From Neocallimastix lanati (nom. inval.) (lineage: Eukaryota > Neocallimastigomycota > Neocallimastigomycetes > Neocallimastigales > Neocallimastigaceae), in the NCBI GenBank assembly GCA_016946835.1, contig JACVTC010000060.1:507501-571500 (forward strand): a stretch of DNA of 64,000 nucleotides. Direction: 5' to 3'. Below, one piece after another: positions 24,091 through 36,878 of the stretch (position 1 is the first letter of the stretch; each line of letters opens with the position of its first letter). The notes under the pieces were generated by a model. The model saw nothing but the letters and a program-made list of their open reading frames with translations. It was not told the origin of the DNA and made no database searches. The position numbers and the translations under genes are program-made.

Positions 24091-24110
24091 GATTAAGAGT
24101 CTCAGTTGAC
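24091..24110 (+). promoter_or_regulatory. Copia primer-binding site, probably tRNA-Lys half-molecule
   Basis: Abutting the 5' LTR, GATTAAGAGTCTCAG is complementary to the anticodon arm typical of tRNA-Lys(CUU) (CTGAGACTCTTAATC) and not to a tRNA 3' end. Some copia elements are known to prime from a tRNA half cut in the anticodon loop; use here is inferred. Confidence 0.55.
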
Positions 24111-24149
24111 TCATATCATTTATTATTAAAAGTACTTAATTAATATGCT

Positions 24150-27100
24150 TCACCGCTTCGAAATCATGCAAGACTTTAACTTAGCTAAGGACCAACTTTA
24201 ATGAGTGGAAATTCCTTATTGACAATGCAGCTAAACGTCAAGGTATTAAGGAATTCATGGAAGTCGACGTCGTTGGAAAACTTAATGATGTAGGTTTTAA
24301 TTACAACCCTAATGTCAACGATGTTATCAACAAGGTAATTACTAAGTTAATTACCAAAATGTTACCGCAAGCTCCTGCCGCACCTATTCGAAACAATAAT
24401 GCTGAGGTTAATCGAAACAATAATGTTGATATCAATACTCAGCTAACTAACTTTTTTGGTAATCCTCTTAATCATATCAGATTAGTTGAGGAAGCAGAAA
24501 GGATCGATGCTGACATGATACTCATGATCAGTAAGAATGTCGATGATTCTGTTTTAAGAGAAATCAGCAGACTTAATAATGGTTTCCGTATAATGGAAAG
24601 ACTCAAATCAAAATATGGAAATTCAAATGCTGATATGGAATACTGGCTTAAAAGGTTAAGAAGTATTAAAGCCAGAGATAGAAATCAAATCATCGAAAAG
24701 CTAGAACTTATGAAAGAAACTTTCGATGATATGGAAGAACAACATGTGGAGATCACTGATAAGGAAAAATTAAAATATCTATAACGTACTACCGGATGAT
24801 TATAAAAATATCATTCAAATTAATTTGAATAGTGACCCTAATGTATATATTAATAATCTCAAAAGTTTTATTTATGCAAAATCTTACCTAGAAAATTTGG
24901 AAGATAACAAAACCATTGAAAAAGATGATCCAATGGATCTAGATTTTATCAGTAGAGGAAGAAGAACTAGTAATTCCTCAAAGAAAAATGAACACAACAA
25001 CCATAATAACAAAAGCTCTAACTCTAAGAAAAGAGGAAAGCAAAATGGTAACCAATATAACAATAATAATAAAGATAATAGTAACAAAGACAATAATAAT
25101 AAATCATATTGTCACATTTGTGAAGTTAAAGGACACTCTACCAGAAACTGCATATATAATATGAAGACGAAGTCAAATCATAATAAAGGGAGGCAAGAAA
25201 AGCTTCAAGTAAAGACCACATTAAATGATCATCCAAAGAAGTCTTTACATTTAATAAGTAAAATTTCTGATCCAGACAGTGCCAGTAGTTATGACGATAA
25301 TTTTGATTTTAAAGACGCAAGGGCACTGATAGAAAAACAAGAAGAAATAAACATTAACAATAAGGTTAAATTTTCTGGATTAATTGAATACGTGAATGAT
25401 AGTTCTATTATTCCAAAGGAAATAACAATTCCTAATAAAAAAGAGGAATTATATGTAAACAACATCAATTATTATGAAGAAAATGATAAGACTAGTGAAT
25501 GGTTATATGATACTGGTGCTGGAGAACATATAACTAATGATTTTAATTTGCTAAATAATTTTATTCACTGCAAAATAAAGTTAAGATGTGCCAATGGGAC
25601 AATGTGTAGCTTCGAAGGATATGGTACTTACGAATGTTACATTAATGGAATATATGTACGACTAGACAAGGTATTATATTCAAAATCTGCAACTAAAAAT
25701 CTTATTAGTGGAATAGAACTGGCCAAAATAGGATATAGAGTCATTATTGACACTGATGATTATACACGTGATAGATTTAACTTATGGGGTCCAAATAATG
25801 TATATATAGGAACTTATTATTCTACAAATGATAATAAATTCTTAGTAAATACTTACAAGATTAATAAAAACTTTGAAGAAAAGGATAAAAATATTATGGC
25901 TTTAAACGAAGTTGATGAAAAAAGCCTTGAAATTTGGCATAGAAGACTAGGTCATTATTACCTAGAAAACATAAACAAATATCTAAGTTTACACCAAATA
26001 AAAACTCCTAAATGCATAGAATGTAAAGTAGCTAAAATGTCAAGGAAATCACACTGAGGAAAAACACCGAAAGCTACGAAAATATTAGAAATAATACATT
26101 CAGACATTTCAGGTCCATACAATTCATCTATCAATAATAAAAAATACTTTATTACATTCATGGATGAATTCTCAAGAAAAGTATGGATATATACTTTAAA
26201 ATCTAAAGCCGAAGCCCCCGAATTAATTGTGGAATTCTTCAAGTACTTAAATAACCAATTTGAAGAATATAATATTAAAATATTTAAATCAGATGGAGGA
26301 AAGGAATTTAAAAATAAAACAGTTAATAAATACTGTAAAGAAAATGGAATAGAAAAAACTTATTCTCCCCCAGGTTGTCCTGAAGTTAATGAAAAAGCTG
26401 AAAGAATAAACAGAACTCTTAGAAATTCAGCTAAAACTCTTCTATATTGGGCAGAATTATCAGAAAACTTTTGGAATTTTGCCATAAAACAGGCATGCTA
26501 CATATATAACTTAATTCCCCATTCAGGAAATAAATTTTTAATACCCAATGAAGTATTTTACAACAAAAAGGTAGAGTTAAAACATTTAAAAACTTTTGGT
26601 TGTGTGTGTTATTACAAGGATGATACACAACACAAATCAAAATTTTTACCAAATGCTAAGAAAGGCGTATTCTTGGGATTTGATGATAAAAAATATTCAT
26701 ATATTATCATGGATATTGAAAATAATAAAATACATTATACTAACGATGTAGAATTCGTTGAAGAAGAGCCTAGTAAACACAAATACGAAACAAGCAATTA
26801 TAAAGACTCTTACTTCTCATTTATGAAAGACAACAATAGAAAAGATATAAATCCAGAAGATAATATTATTAATGAAGATAATAATATAAATGAAGATAAT
26901 AATATAAATGAAGATAATAATATAAATGAAGATAATAATATGAACAATGAAAATAATTTTAATGGAAGAAACATCTTAAATGAAGAAAACATTTTAAATG
27001 AAAATATTAATAATGAAAGGACTACTAATACAGAACATAAAAGTAATTACATTAAAAATAAGCATGTCAATAATATATCGTTAAATGAAGAAAATCAAGA

Positions 27101-29777
27101 ATTTGATAATAAAGATATAAACCAGAAAAATAACCATAATTTAAATAAAGATGTTGAAATTAATTCTAAAATTAATCCTGAAATTAAAAATAAAAATAAT
27201 TGTGAATTTAAATTGAAATTCAATTTCAACAATGTTGACAAAAATAATTCTGAAAATAATTATTTGAATGAGATAAATAGAAATTTAGAAATAATAAATA
27301 AAAATTATAATAAAAAGTTTAGAAATAATACTAAGAATACCAATTTTAATTCTAACATTATTGAAAAATATAAACCAGAAGATCCTGCTTACGCCGCCTC
27401 AACTTCCAGCAGGAACAAAGGAAAAGAAAAAATAACCGAATTTGAAAATTTTGATAAAAATAAAATATTTTTAAATAATGAAAAATCAAGCCAAAATTTA
27501 CAGAATTTTACAATAAATAATAATAATATGAAAAAAAATTTTAATAATAAAAATTTTTCAAAAAATGATGAAAATTTTCAAGAAAATCTATTGGCTGAAG
27601 CAAAATCACATTCATATCATATCAAAAAATCTTCAAATAATTCAATAATAACATATGACAACAATAATGATTCACATAAATCTATTAATAATTCAAATAA
27701 ATCAATGAATATCAAAAATTTACCAAAAAATGATCAAAATTTTATTAATAAAAATTTTTTATCGAAAAATAATAAATTAATTCAACAAAATTCAAAATCC
27801 AGCGACTCTATGAAGAAAAACTATAATTTCTCCACTCCTACAATAGATATCAATAATATTCCTTCAGATAATAAAAATACGGTAATGGAAAATCTTAAAA
27901 ATATAACTCTTCCATATAATATTAATCAGAATTTACCTTTAATAACCGATTCTTCAACCAACCAAATTTCTCAAAAATCAGACGAAATTTCACCTACTAA
28001 TAATAACGAAATAAATAATAAATTTAGCAACAATAATATAGTAAACAAAGAAAATTATGCCCACAAATCTCTTATAGATGCATCAAGTGTTATTGATTTT
28101 AATAAAGATGAAATTATGGATGACATTGTAGCCAATACAGAATATGGCAACATCTATAAAAGACCACTTAGTCCAAAATATAAAGAGACTGCACCTACTA
28201 ATATTAGTTCTCGTAGAAAACTAGACCAAATCAACGGCATTATTATTGCTTCTATATTTTGTCACATTCCTAATACGTATGAAGAAGCAATAAACAGTGA
28301 AGACAAAAATAACTGGATTGAGGCTATTAATGATGAACTTAATAATCTTTATTCTAATAATATTATGACTTTTGTTAAAAATGTACCTAAAAACAAAAAC
28401 ATCATTACCACAAAATGGGTTTTCAACACTAAACGTGATTCAAATAATAATATTTATAAATATAAAGCTCGTTTAGTTGCTCGTGGTTTTAAACAAAAAT
28501 GGGGAATCGATTATGAATTAACTTATTCTCCTACTCTAAACATTGATGGTCTTAAATTAATATTCGCTATTTCTGCTGCTCTTAAGTGGAATATTTTCCA
28601 GCTAGATATAAAGGCCGCTTACCTTAATGCTCCGCTTGATAAAGATATTTATACTACTATTCCTAAAGGCGATACGCGCTTTGAGCGGGGATATTGGAAG
28701 CTCAACAAAGCTTTGTATGGCCTTAAGCAATCTGGTAGACAATGGTATAATACCATTAGAAAATTCCTAATAAAAAATAAGTTCATTCAAATTAAATCCG
28801 AACAATGTATTTTCAAATTTACAAAAAATAATATAACAAAATGCATTATCGTCTTATACGTGGACGACATGGTCATCGCTGGAGAAAACGAATACATTAA
28901 ACAAATAATAAATAAAATAAAATCAAAATTTAAAATATCTAAATGTGATCCAATTGAATACATATTAGGAATTGAAGTAAAGAAAGAAAATAATTCATAT
29001 ATTATTTCACAGAAAAATTTTATAAATAATATGTTATATAAATTTAATATTGATAATACAAAGAAAAGAAAAACACCATGTACTGGTGATAATAAAATAT
29101 CAGAAAACAATAAACCTTTCGATAAAACAATCTACAAAAGCGCAATAGGTTCCTTAATATACCTTTCGAAATGTACTAGACCTGACATAGCTTTCGCTGT
29201 AAATAAAGCTTCAAGAAAATGTGAAAATCCAACTATATCGGATTGGAACAAAATAATAAATATTCTAGAATATATTAATAGTACCAAAGAATTTAGGATA
29301 GAATATAATGGAAAGGGGGAGCTTGTTGCATATACCGACTCTGACTTTGCCGGCTGTTTGGAAGATAGAAAATCTACCTCAGGAGGAATAATACTTATGG
29401 GAACAAGTCTGATATGCTGGTTGTCCAAGAAACAAACAAGTGTTGCTACGTCTACTGCTGAAGCAGAGTACATAAGCACTTCCGAAAATATAAAGAAAAT
29501 ATTATGGATTAGAAATATAATAAAAGAAATTTTAAACAAATGGATAACTGTTAAAATCTATACAGATAATCAAGCAAGTAAGAAAATAATGGAGAACGGA
29601 GAAATAAATACAAAATTAAAGCATATAAGTGTAAGATATCATTTCAACAGGGACAATATTGCAAAGAAGAAAGTAAAATTAGAACATATTGATACTGAAA
29701 ACATACTAGCGGACATATTAACCAAGGACTCAAATGGACCAAAGATACAAAAATTTACAAACAACATTTTTATCTAA
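24150..29777 (+). pseudogene. Copia gag-pol region (fossil)
   Basis: Recognisable parts in order: a gag domain (24.2-25.0 kb); a CCHC zinc knuckle CHICEVKGHSTRNC (about 25.11-25.15 kb); protease with WLYDTGAGEHITND (about 25.5 kb); integrase zinc-binding WHRRLGH (about 25.94 kb) and catalytic core starting MDEFSRKVWIY; an unusual Asn-rich spacer of roughly 450 residues (26.8-28.2 kb); reverse transcriptase with YKARLVARGFKQ and YVDDM (about 28.86 kb); and RNase H with YTDSDFAGCLEDRKSTSGG (about 29.33 kb). Domain order places it in Ty1/copia. The reading frame is interrupted about twice, so the copy is treated as broken despite its youth. Confidence 0.9.
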
Positions 29778-29788
29778 AAATATTATTT

Positions 29789-29797
29789 GAGGGGGAG
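29789..29797 (+). other. Copia polypurine tract
   Basis: GAGGGGGAG directly precedes the 3' LTR, the expected plus-strand priming site. Confidence 0.85.
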
Positions 29798-30117
29798 TGT
29801 TGACTGCACTCATAATTTAACTATATATTTAATTTATTTATTTATAGTATTTATTTATATTTATGTGTATTTATTTATTTATATTTAATGATTACTTAAA
29901 TGTATTATGATCTATCGTCTTGTATAAATCTATGTTAATTATCTTTTAATATTTATTTAATTAATTTTTAATTTATTTTATGTTATGGAAAACGCATGTT
30001 GTAACATGTGACTTTATTACTTATTTAAAGCTGAAAGATAGATCATACACTTATTTCCCTTGTATACCATATTCCATAAGGAATATTATTATAGATCTAA
30101 ATTTAATAAAGCTAACA
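29798..30117 (+). repeat. Copia 3' LTR
   Basis: 320 bp, matching the 5' LTR throughout. Followed by the ATAAT target duplication (30118-30122). Confidence 0.95.
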
Positions 30118-30422
30118 ATAATAATATTTAATAGTTATAATAAATAAATTTTTATAATAATATTTAATAATTTTAATAATTTTATAATAATTTTTATAAT
30201 AATATTTAATTAATAGTTTTAATAATTTAGTATCTTAAAAGTATAATTTTAATATTTACAATTGTATTTTAATATATACATATATTTAATAATATAACAA
30301 TAAAGTAATTAATTAAAATTTATTTACAGTATTTACAAGTTAAAATTAATTTATATTAAAATAAATTAAATTTTATTATTAAGTTTAGGTTATCAAGAAT
30401 ATAGGAAAGTACAATTTAGTAA

Positions 30423-31117
30423 TGTTGAAATTATAACTGAATTGAAATCTCAATTTCAGCTATTTACATTTCAATAATTAAAAATATTATTTATTTAATT
30501 ATAAATAATATATATATTTAAATAATTAATAATTAATATAAATTCTTGTTTAATATTTAAAGGGTTATCTTAGGCCTAATAATTCTGAGAATATTAATAA
30601 ATAAGGTTTATATTAATAATTAATTTCAATGATACATTTGACGTCACGTGTATTTTATTTATATTATGTTTTTATATATGTTTACAACATATCTATATTA
30701 AATTCAATTATTCAAATTAATTATATATCCTTATATTTTATTATTATTTATATTATTATTATCTTATAATTAAATATTATTATTATGTAACTTACAAAGT
30801 ATAAAAGAAAGATGTAAAAATCTATCTTTTATGTTCTTTGTAAGGTTATTGTAAAATTACCTTAATAGTAATATATTATAGATAATTTATTATTAAATAA
30901 AATAAACAAATTTAAAATTAAATTAATTTGATAATTCTAATTATCAAAGTTTATTATAAATAAATTTTTATTAAACTAAACATTCAAATATTTATTATTT
31001 TTATTATATATCTATATAGTATATTACTATATAGACATATCGACTTAGTGAATATTTTTTAATAAACCATATTATTTTATTTAAATTTAAACTATAAATT
31101 ATATCAAAATCTTAACA
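30423..31117 (+). mobile_element. Solo LTR-like element, family C, copy 4 (695 bp)
   Basis: Ends TGTTGAAATTATAACTG and ATCTTAACA, with a 5-bp duplication AGTAA (30418-30422 and 31118-31122); X1 copy b near 36828 is the empty site. It lies 46 bp (after the TSD) from the end of X1 copy a. Before later insertions its TSD would have ended about 61 nt upstream of the tRNA, matching the other family C copies. Contains a CTTACAAAG inverted repeat (about 30790-30850) and a CACGTG. Confidence 0.8.
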
Positions 31118-31172
31118 AGTAAAGAATTATTAATAATAAAATAAAGGTTATTAATTCATTCTTTACGAGTAC

Positions 31173-32006
31173 TGGTACAAGATCTGAAGATTTTATTAAT
31201 AAAATAATATATTCTAATAATAAGGAAAAATTTAAAATAATATTCTCTAATTCTAAACCTAAATTAATTAATAAACTACTCTAATTTTAGTCTAAACTAT
31301 CCTAATCTAAAAGAATCTAAACTAAGTTAAAATAACTTAAACTAATATCTTAATCTAAACTATTCTAATCTAAACTAAACAATTTCTCTAAATCTATTAC
31401 TATTTCTATAAAATGTTTAATACAACTAATCTATTACTAAACTAATATTATACTATACTTATCTTACTATTATACACTAAACACAAAAAAACTATTAATT
31501 AAACACTTTTAAAACATTAAATTTAGAAAAAAACTATTTAATAAATTTTAATTTATTTTAAACAATTTAATTTATTATTTAACTTTTAGAAAATATTAAA
31601 AAAATAATATAATAATAAAGTCGTAAAAAAAAAAGGGAGAGAACAAAAGTATTGTGTTACTTTGTTCTTTTTTATACTAATAAAATATTTATTTGATTGG
31701 ATTAAAAATAAAAATAAAAAATTAATAATAAAAATTTAATAATAAAAATTTAATAATAAAAATATAATAAACTTAAATTTTCTAAATTATTAAAATATTA
31801 TATAAAAATTTTACAATATTAAATAATATAATTAATACATGATTTTTTAATACATCTAATTATTTTTATTTAACTTTATAATATTCTATAACTAATATTT
31901 TAATATTCAATTTTTTTATTATTTATTTATAATTGTTAATGATATTTTTTACTTTAATATTTTCTTTAAATAGTTTAATTTTTCTTTATTTAATTGTACC
32001 GTAACA
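31173..32006 (-). mobile_element. Solo LTR-like element, family X2, copy b
   Basis: About 834 bp from TGGTACAAGATCTG to CCGTAACA. Left flank is GTAC (31169-31172). The right-hand GTAC is split: GTA at 32007-32009, then later insertions. It lacks both elements nested in copy a and so proves their empty sites. Confidence 0.75.
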
Positions 32007-32009
32007 GTA

Positions 32010-32970
32010 TGTAATAATTTAATTATAAAATTAATTAGAATTAAATTATTAACTACAACTTAATAATAACTAAATAATAATTATTATTAAATTGAGAAAA
32101 CAAAAAAAGATAAATATACTTATCTTCTATAAGAAAGAGATTATTATAACTAATTATAATAAACTAATAACACAAAATTGTCAAAGAGAAAAGATTATTT
32201 TATTTTATTTTTTAAAATTGTTTTTTTATTAAAACTTACTTTATTAAAATAGAAATATAAAAAATTTATTAATGTTATTACTATATTATAATTGTTATAA
32301 TAATAACTCTTGATTTCTCAAAGAGAATTCAAGAGCCTTATTTATACTTTTTTGAAAAATAAGGTTAAATTAAAAAATGTTTTCTAATCTTAACAAATCT
32401 CTTATTTAGGAAAAGATTAGAGAGAAAAACCTAGATAAGATTTTTGATCGATATTCTATCCATATCGATCATCGTTTCAATTAGGTAAAACCAATTACTT
32501 TTAAAAAGTGATTGGGAAAAACCCTAATTGACCGATTAGCTAATCTAATTTAATTGATCGAAAATAAAAGAATAAAATAATAAAAGATATTTCGACCATA
32601 AAATCATAAATTTACAAATAAGGAAAATAACATAATAATGATATTAATAAACATAATACAGAATACATTATTAAGTACATATTAGAATACATAATATATT
32701 TGTTTACAATTTAATTAAATAAATAAACTAAGACTAATAAATTTAATAATTAAATGTATAATTAAATAAACTATAATTATTTATAAATGTATAAATAATA
32801 ATTAATTAAATAAATTTGTTGTATTAAATTAATGATTATTTAATATTGAGTTTAATAAATTATTAATAATATTTAAATGAATAAATATTATATAATTAAA
32901 TAAAGTTATAATTATAACTTAACTAAGAAAATATAATTATTTTATTTAAAAATAATTATAGAATCTTACA
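32010..32970 (-). mobile_element. LTR-like block A1 (gypsy-type LTR)
   Basis: From TGTAATAATTTAATT to AATCTTACA. The left flank is CAGTA; the right duplication was not found. On the minus strand it carries GTATAAATAA near 32340 next to a CTCTTGA hairpin, features shared with block B. A partial relative lies at 54.66-55.2 kb. Non-coding. Confidence 0.55.
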
Positions 32971-32976
32971 AAAAAT

Positions 32977-34546
32977 TGATACGGGCTGGGGTTGAAACAC
33001 TAAGATATTCAAAACAAAAAAAAATAAATATTAACACATAACTATAAAAATAAATTTGGAAACAAGAAAAAAAATTAAATTTTAAAATATTCTTTATTTA
33101 AATTTAAAATTAAAATTATTTGTTCCAAGTATTAAAAAGAAAGAAATTTATTCTTCTTTTTATACTTTTATTTTAATACATTTTATTTATTATTAATATA
33201 TTCTTTATAAAAAAAAACTATTATAACTATTTTATTTTAATTTTTAACTATTATTTTAAATTATTTTTTAATAAAAAAATAACATTTATTAAATTAAAAT
33301 ATAAAAAGTTAATTTGGAGCTTGTATCACGAAGGGCATTCCGGGCGGTAGCTTCTTCTTGATATTGTTATTCAGAGAGAGAATTATACAGAATTGATATT
33401 TTCTGTATTTTAGATCATTTTTATTATTGGAATTCTTCTGTATTTTAGTTCATTTTTATTTTAATAAAGATTTAATTTATTTTTAATTTTTGTTTTATTT
33501 TTAGTTTATTTCAAAGGTTTTAGAAAATATTATACAGAAACTTATAATTCTGTATTTTACATCAAATATTTATTGAAATAGGTTTTTATTATTCTTAATA
33601 TAAAAATAAGAATTAGTAATGATTTAAATATTATATAATTTTTAATAAGAATATTTAGTTATAATTTTTATTATATTTAATATTAATAAAATATTTAATA
33701 ATTATTTTTATTAGATTTGATATTAATAAAAGAATTTTATAAGAATATTTAATAATAATTTTTATTATAAAAGATTTTAATAAGAATATTTAATAATAAT
33801 TTTTATTATATTTAATATTAATAAAAGAAATTTATAAGAATATTTAATAATAATTTTTATTATATTTAATATTAATAAAAGATTTTAATAAGAATATTTA
33901 ATAATAATTTTTATTAGATTTGATATTAATAAAAGCATTTTATAAGAATATTTAATAATAATTTTTATTAGATTTGATATTAATAAAAGAATATTTAATA
34001 AGAATATTTAATAATAATTTTTATTATATTTAATATTAATAAAAGATTTTTTTTATTAGAATATTTAATAATAATTTTTATTAGATTTGATATTAATAAA
34101 AGCATTTTATAAGAATATTTAATAATAATTTTTATTATAAAAGATTTTAATAAGAATATTTAATAATAATTTTTATTATATTTGATATTAATAAAAGATT
34201 TTAATAAGAATATTTAATAATAATTTTTATTAGATTTGATATTAATAAAAGAATTTTATAAGAATATTTAATAATAATTTTTATTATAAAAGATTTTAAT
34301 AAGAATATTTAATAATAATTTTCATTATATTTAATATTAATAAAAGAATTTTATAAGAATATTTAATAATAATTTTTATTATATTTAATATTAATAAAAG
34401 AAATTTATAAGAATATTTAATAATAATTTTTATTATATTTGATATTAATAAAAGATTTTAATAAGAATATTTAATAATAATTTTATTTTATTATTATTAA
34501 GAGTATTTAATAGGAAATACAAGGTATTTAGTGACACCCCGTATCA
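32977..34546. mobile_element. LTR-like block A2 with an internal minisatellite
   Basis: Begins TGATACGGGCTGGGGTTGA (resembling the start of X1) and ends ACACCCCGTATCA, so the ends are inverted (TGATACGGG). GTAC follows at 34547-34550. It contains a short GC-rich island (about 33316-33370, CATTCCGGGCGGTAG) and a minisatellite of about 0.9 kb. No reading frame. Confidence 0.5.
33630..34490. repeat. Minisatellite, unit about 54-56 bp, roughly 16 units
   Basis: Units begin AATATTTAATAATAATTTTT and end in AAAAGATTTTAATAAG or AAAAGAATTTTATAAG. Some units are shortened to about 38 bp. Variants alternate in a higher-order pattern, suggesting expansion of multi-unit blocks. Confidence 0.85.
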
Positions 34547-34550
34547 GTAC

Positions 34551-35016
34551 TGATACGATATTTTATTTATGTATCTAAATTAATATTTATTTATGGGCAA
34601 TGACAATAAGGAATTATGACAAAATAATATATTCTAATATTAAATAGAAATAACACATACAATAATACAAAATAAAGTAATAAATATATCTTTTTAATGT
34701 ACTCTTTATTTATTATTAATTATTAATTATTACATCAATTATTATTATTACTCTCTTACATAAATATTATAATTAATTATCTCAAATATACATAATATCT
34801 CTTTTTAACTATACTAAAATAAAATATAAAAATAGCTATTTATGTGAATTAATTTATCATAAGTATATACTTATAAATAAAAGAATTCTCCGTTTAATAA
34901 TTATTATTCTAAAATTATATATATTATTCTAAAATTATTATTGACCAATAATATTTAAGTATTTCTTTAACCTAAAGAATCTACCTAAATACAATTTTTA
35001 TAGTGGTCACGTATCA
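34551..35016. mobile_element. LTR-like block A3 (466 bp)
   Basis: Begins TGATACGATATT and ends GTGGTCACGTATCA. GTAC flanks the left end (34547-34550) and GTA the right (35017-35019), with the C displaced by block B. Distant similarity to 12153-12330. Non-coding. Confidence 0.55.
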
Positions 35017-35019
35017 GTA

Positions 35020-35853
35020 TGTAAAGAATTAATTAAAAATATTTAATTATATTAATAATTAATTCTTTCTACAATTAATAATAAAAAATATTATTAATTG
35101 AGATAAAATTAAAAAGTATAATATAAAAATTGAAAACGAAAATTTAAAAACTTAGAGTTTATTATAAGATTATAATAAACAACACTAAAAGTAGGTTAAG
35201 AGAATTTTAGAAATTATTTTATTATAAAAATTTTTTATTAGAAGTAATTTTAAAATATTTGTGTTAATTATTATAATTTCTTATAATAATAACTCTTGAT
35301 TATTTTTAGAAGAATCAAGAGTCCTATTTATATTAATTTGATTTCTAATCTTGGAAAATTATCTCTATCTAGAAAAAGATTAGAAGAAAAAACTAGATAG
35401 ATCTCGATTGGTGTTTAATTACATCAATCTTTAGTTAATAAGAAAACCCGAATAAGGGAGAAAACTTATTAACTAATTATATATTAATTTTATTAATATT
35501 TAATCACAAGTATAATTAAATAATTAATTCTTTTAATTATCTTAATTAAAAGTCCAAGAAATAATATAATTTAATTATTTCTTGATTAAATAAAATTTTC
35601 ATTTTAATACAATTTAATTTTTCTTAATTAAATAGAATTTAACATTATTTTAATACAATAATACATTATTATAATTTAATATATTAATTATTGATAATTT
35701 AATTTAATTTTAAAACAATAACATTAATTAATAATTACTATGTGACATAATTAATAAAATTATTCATAAAATTTTATAAAATAATAAACTTTAAATATTA
35801 ATTTTTTAATAAAGAATAATAATTATTTTGAATAATAATTATAATTCTTTACA
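35020..35853 (-). mobile_element. Solo LTR, block B (834 bp)
   Basis: Inverted ends TGTAAAGAATTA and TAATTCTTTACA, and a 5-bp duplication CAGTA (35015-35019 and 35854-35858). It carries an exact 10-bp hairpin ACTCTTGATT...AATCAAGAGT next to a TATA-like string on the minus strand (about 35323-35333). Size and layout match the gypsy LTR at the right edge. Confidence 0.8.
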
Positions 35854-35859
35854 CAGTAC

Positions 35860-36878
35860 TGGTAGACTCGGGGTTGACACTTAGATATTTAAAATCAAGC
35901 AGGGGGGGACGGGTATTACCCTGCTTTGATTTTAAATAAAAAAAAAAAAATAATTCTTTATTAAAAGTTATTTATTTTTTTTATTAATATAAAATTTTAT
36001 TATTTAAAGTACACATATTTAATTTTTAAGAAATTGTTACAATATTTATATTTTTTTATAAATTTAAAGTATAATTAATTGTTTATAATTTAAGTAATTT
36101 TATAGAATTATTGAATTAATTTTATATCAATAATTCATTTTTGTTTTAATTTTTATAAATATAATAATATAATATTCAAATATAATTTAATTAAAAATAA
36201 TTATAAAATAAATATATAGAAAATAGTTTTTACTATTTTCTTTGATATTTTTAAGTTAAATAAATTGTTTTTAAAGATTAATATAATAAATTTAATAATC
36301 TTTAATTATTTTAAATAATACTTGTAATTATTTTCAAAATAAAATAAAATTTTTATAATATTTAATTAATAAATTTGATAATATTTAAATAATAATTTTT
36401 ATAATAAGTAAAATTTTTAATAATAATTTTTAATAATAAATTTAATTAATAATCTTAATAATTTTATAATAATATTTAATAGTTATAATATATAAATTTT
36501 TATAATAATATTTAATAATTTTAATAATTTTATAATATTAATAATTTATAATAATTTTTAGAATAATATTTAATTAATAATTTTAATAATTTTATAATAA
36601 TTTTTATAATAATATTTAATTAATAGTTTTAATAATTTAGTATCTTAAAAGTATAATTTTAATATTTACAATTGTATTTTAATATATACATATATTTAAT
36701 AATATAACAATAAAATAATTAATTAAAATTTATTTACATTATTTACAAGTTAAAATTAATTTATATCAAAATAAATTAAATTTTATTATTAAGTTTAGGT
36801 TATCAAGAATATAGGAAAGTACAATTTAGTAAAGAATTATTAATAATAAAATAAAGGTTATTAATTCATTCTTTACCA
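35860..36878. mobile_element. Solo LTR-like element, family X1, copy b (1019 bp)
   Basis: From TGGTAGACTCGGGG to TTCTTTACCA, flanked by GTAC (35856-35859 and 36879-36882). The right TSD occupies -14 to -11 relative to tRNA-Ser 4. It lacks the copia and family C insertions seen in copy a. Confidence 0.85.

Larger units (their letters stand above)
23771..30117 (+). mobile_element. Ty1/copia LTR retrotransposon, recent, coding part interrupted
   Basis: A 6347-bp element with 320-bp LTRs that look identical, flanked by the 5-bp duplication ATAAT. Identical LTRs imply a very young insertion. Parts in copia order: gag, CCHC knuckle, protease, integrase, reverse transcriptase, RNase H. The coding region is interrupted about two times, so this copy looks broken. 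It is nested in X1 copy a. Confidence 0.95.
23167..31168. mobile_element. Solo LTR-like element, family X1, copy a (hosts copia and family C)
   Basis: Begins TGGTAGACTCGGGGTTGA and ends TTCTTTACGA, flanked by GTAC (23163-23166 and 31169-31172). Removing the nested copia element and the nested family C element leaves about 950 bp, close to the 1019 bp of copy b at 35860. Near its start is a strong hairpin (AAAATCAAGCAGGG with CCCTGCTTTGATTTT). It stands at the position where tRNA-Ser 4 was interrupted upstream. Confidence 0.75.

Noticed and set aside
24884-25093. Leu-rich frame antisense to the copia gag region
   Set aside because: It is a shadow of the Asn/Lys-rich sense frame.
35860-35940. 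Hairpin at the start of X1 as a tRNA-Leu(UAA) or other Pol III gene
   Set aside because: TTTAAAA resembles an anticodon loop, but there is no T arm or acceptor stem, and the string is simply the end of a repeated LTR-like element.
23167-36878. One full LTR retrotransposon with X1a and X1b as its two LTRs
   Set aside because: GTAC lies on both sides of each X1 copy, and the DNA between consists of other flanked elements with no coding internal region of its own.
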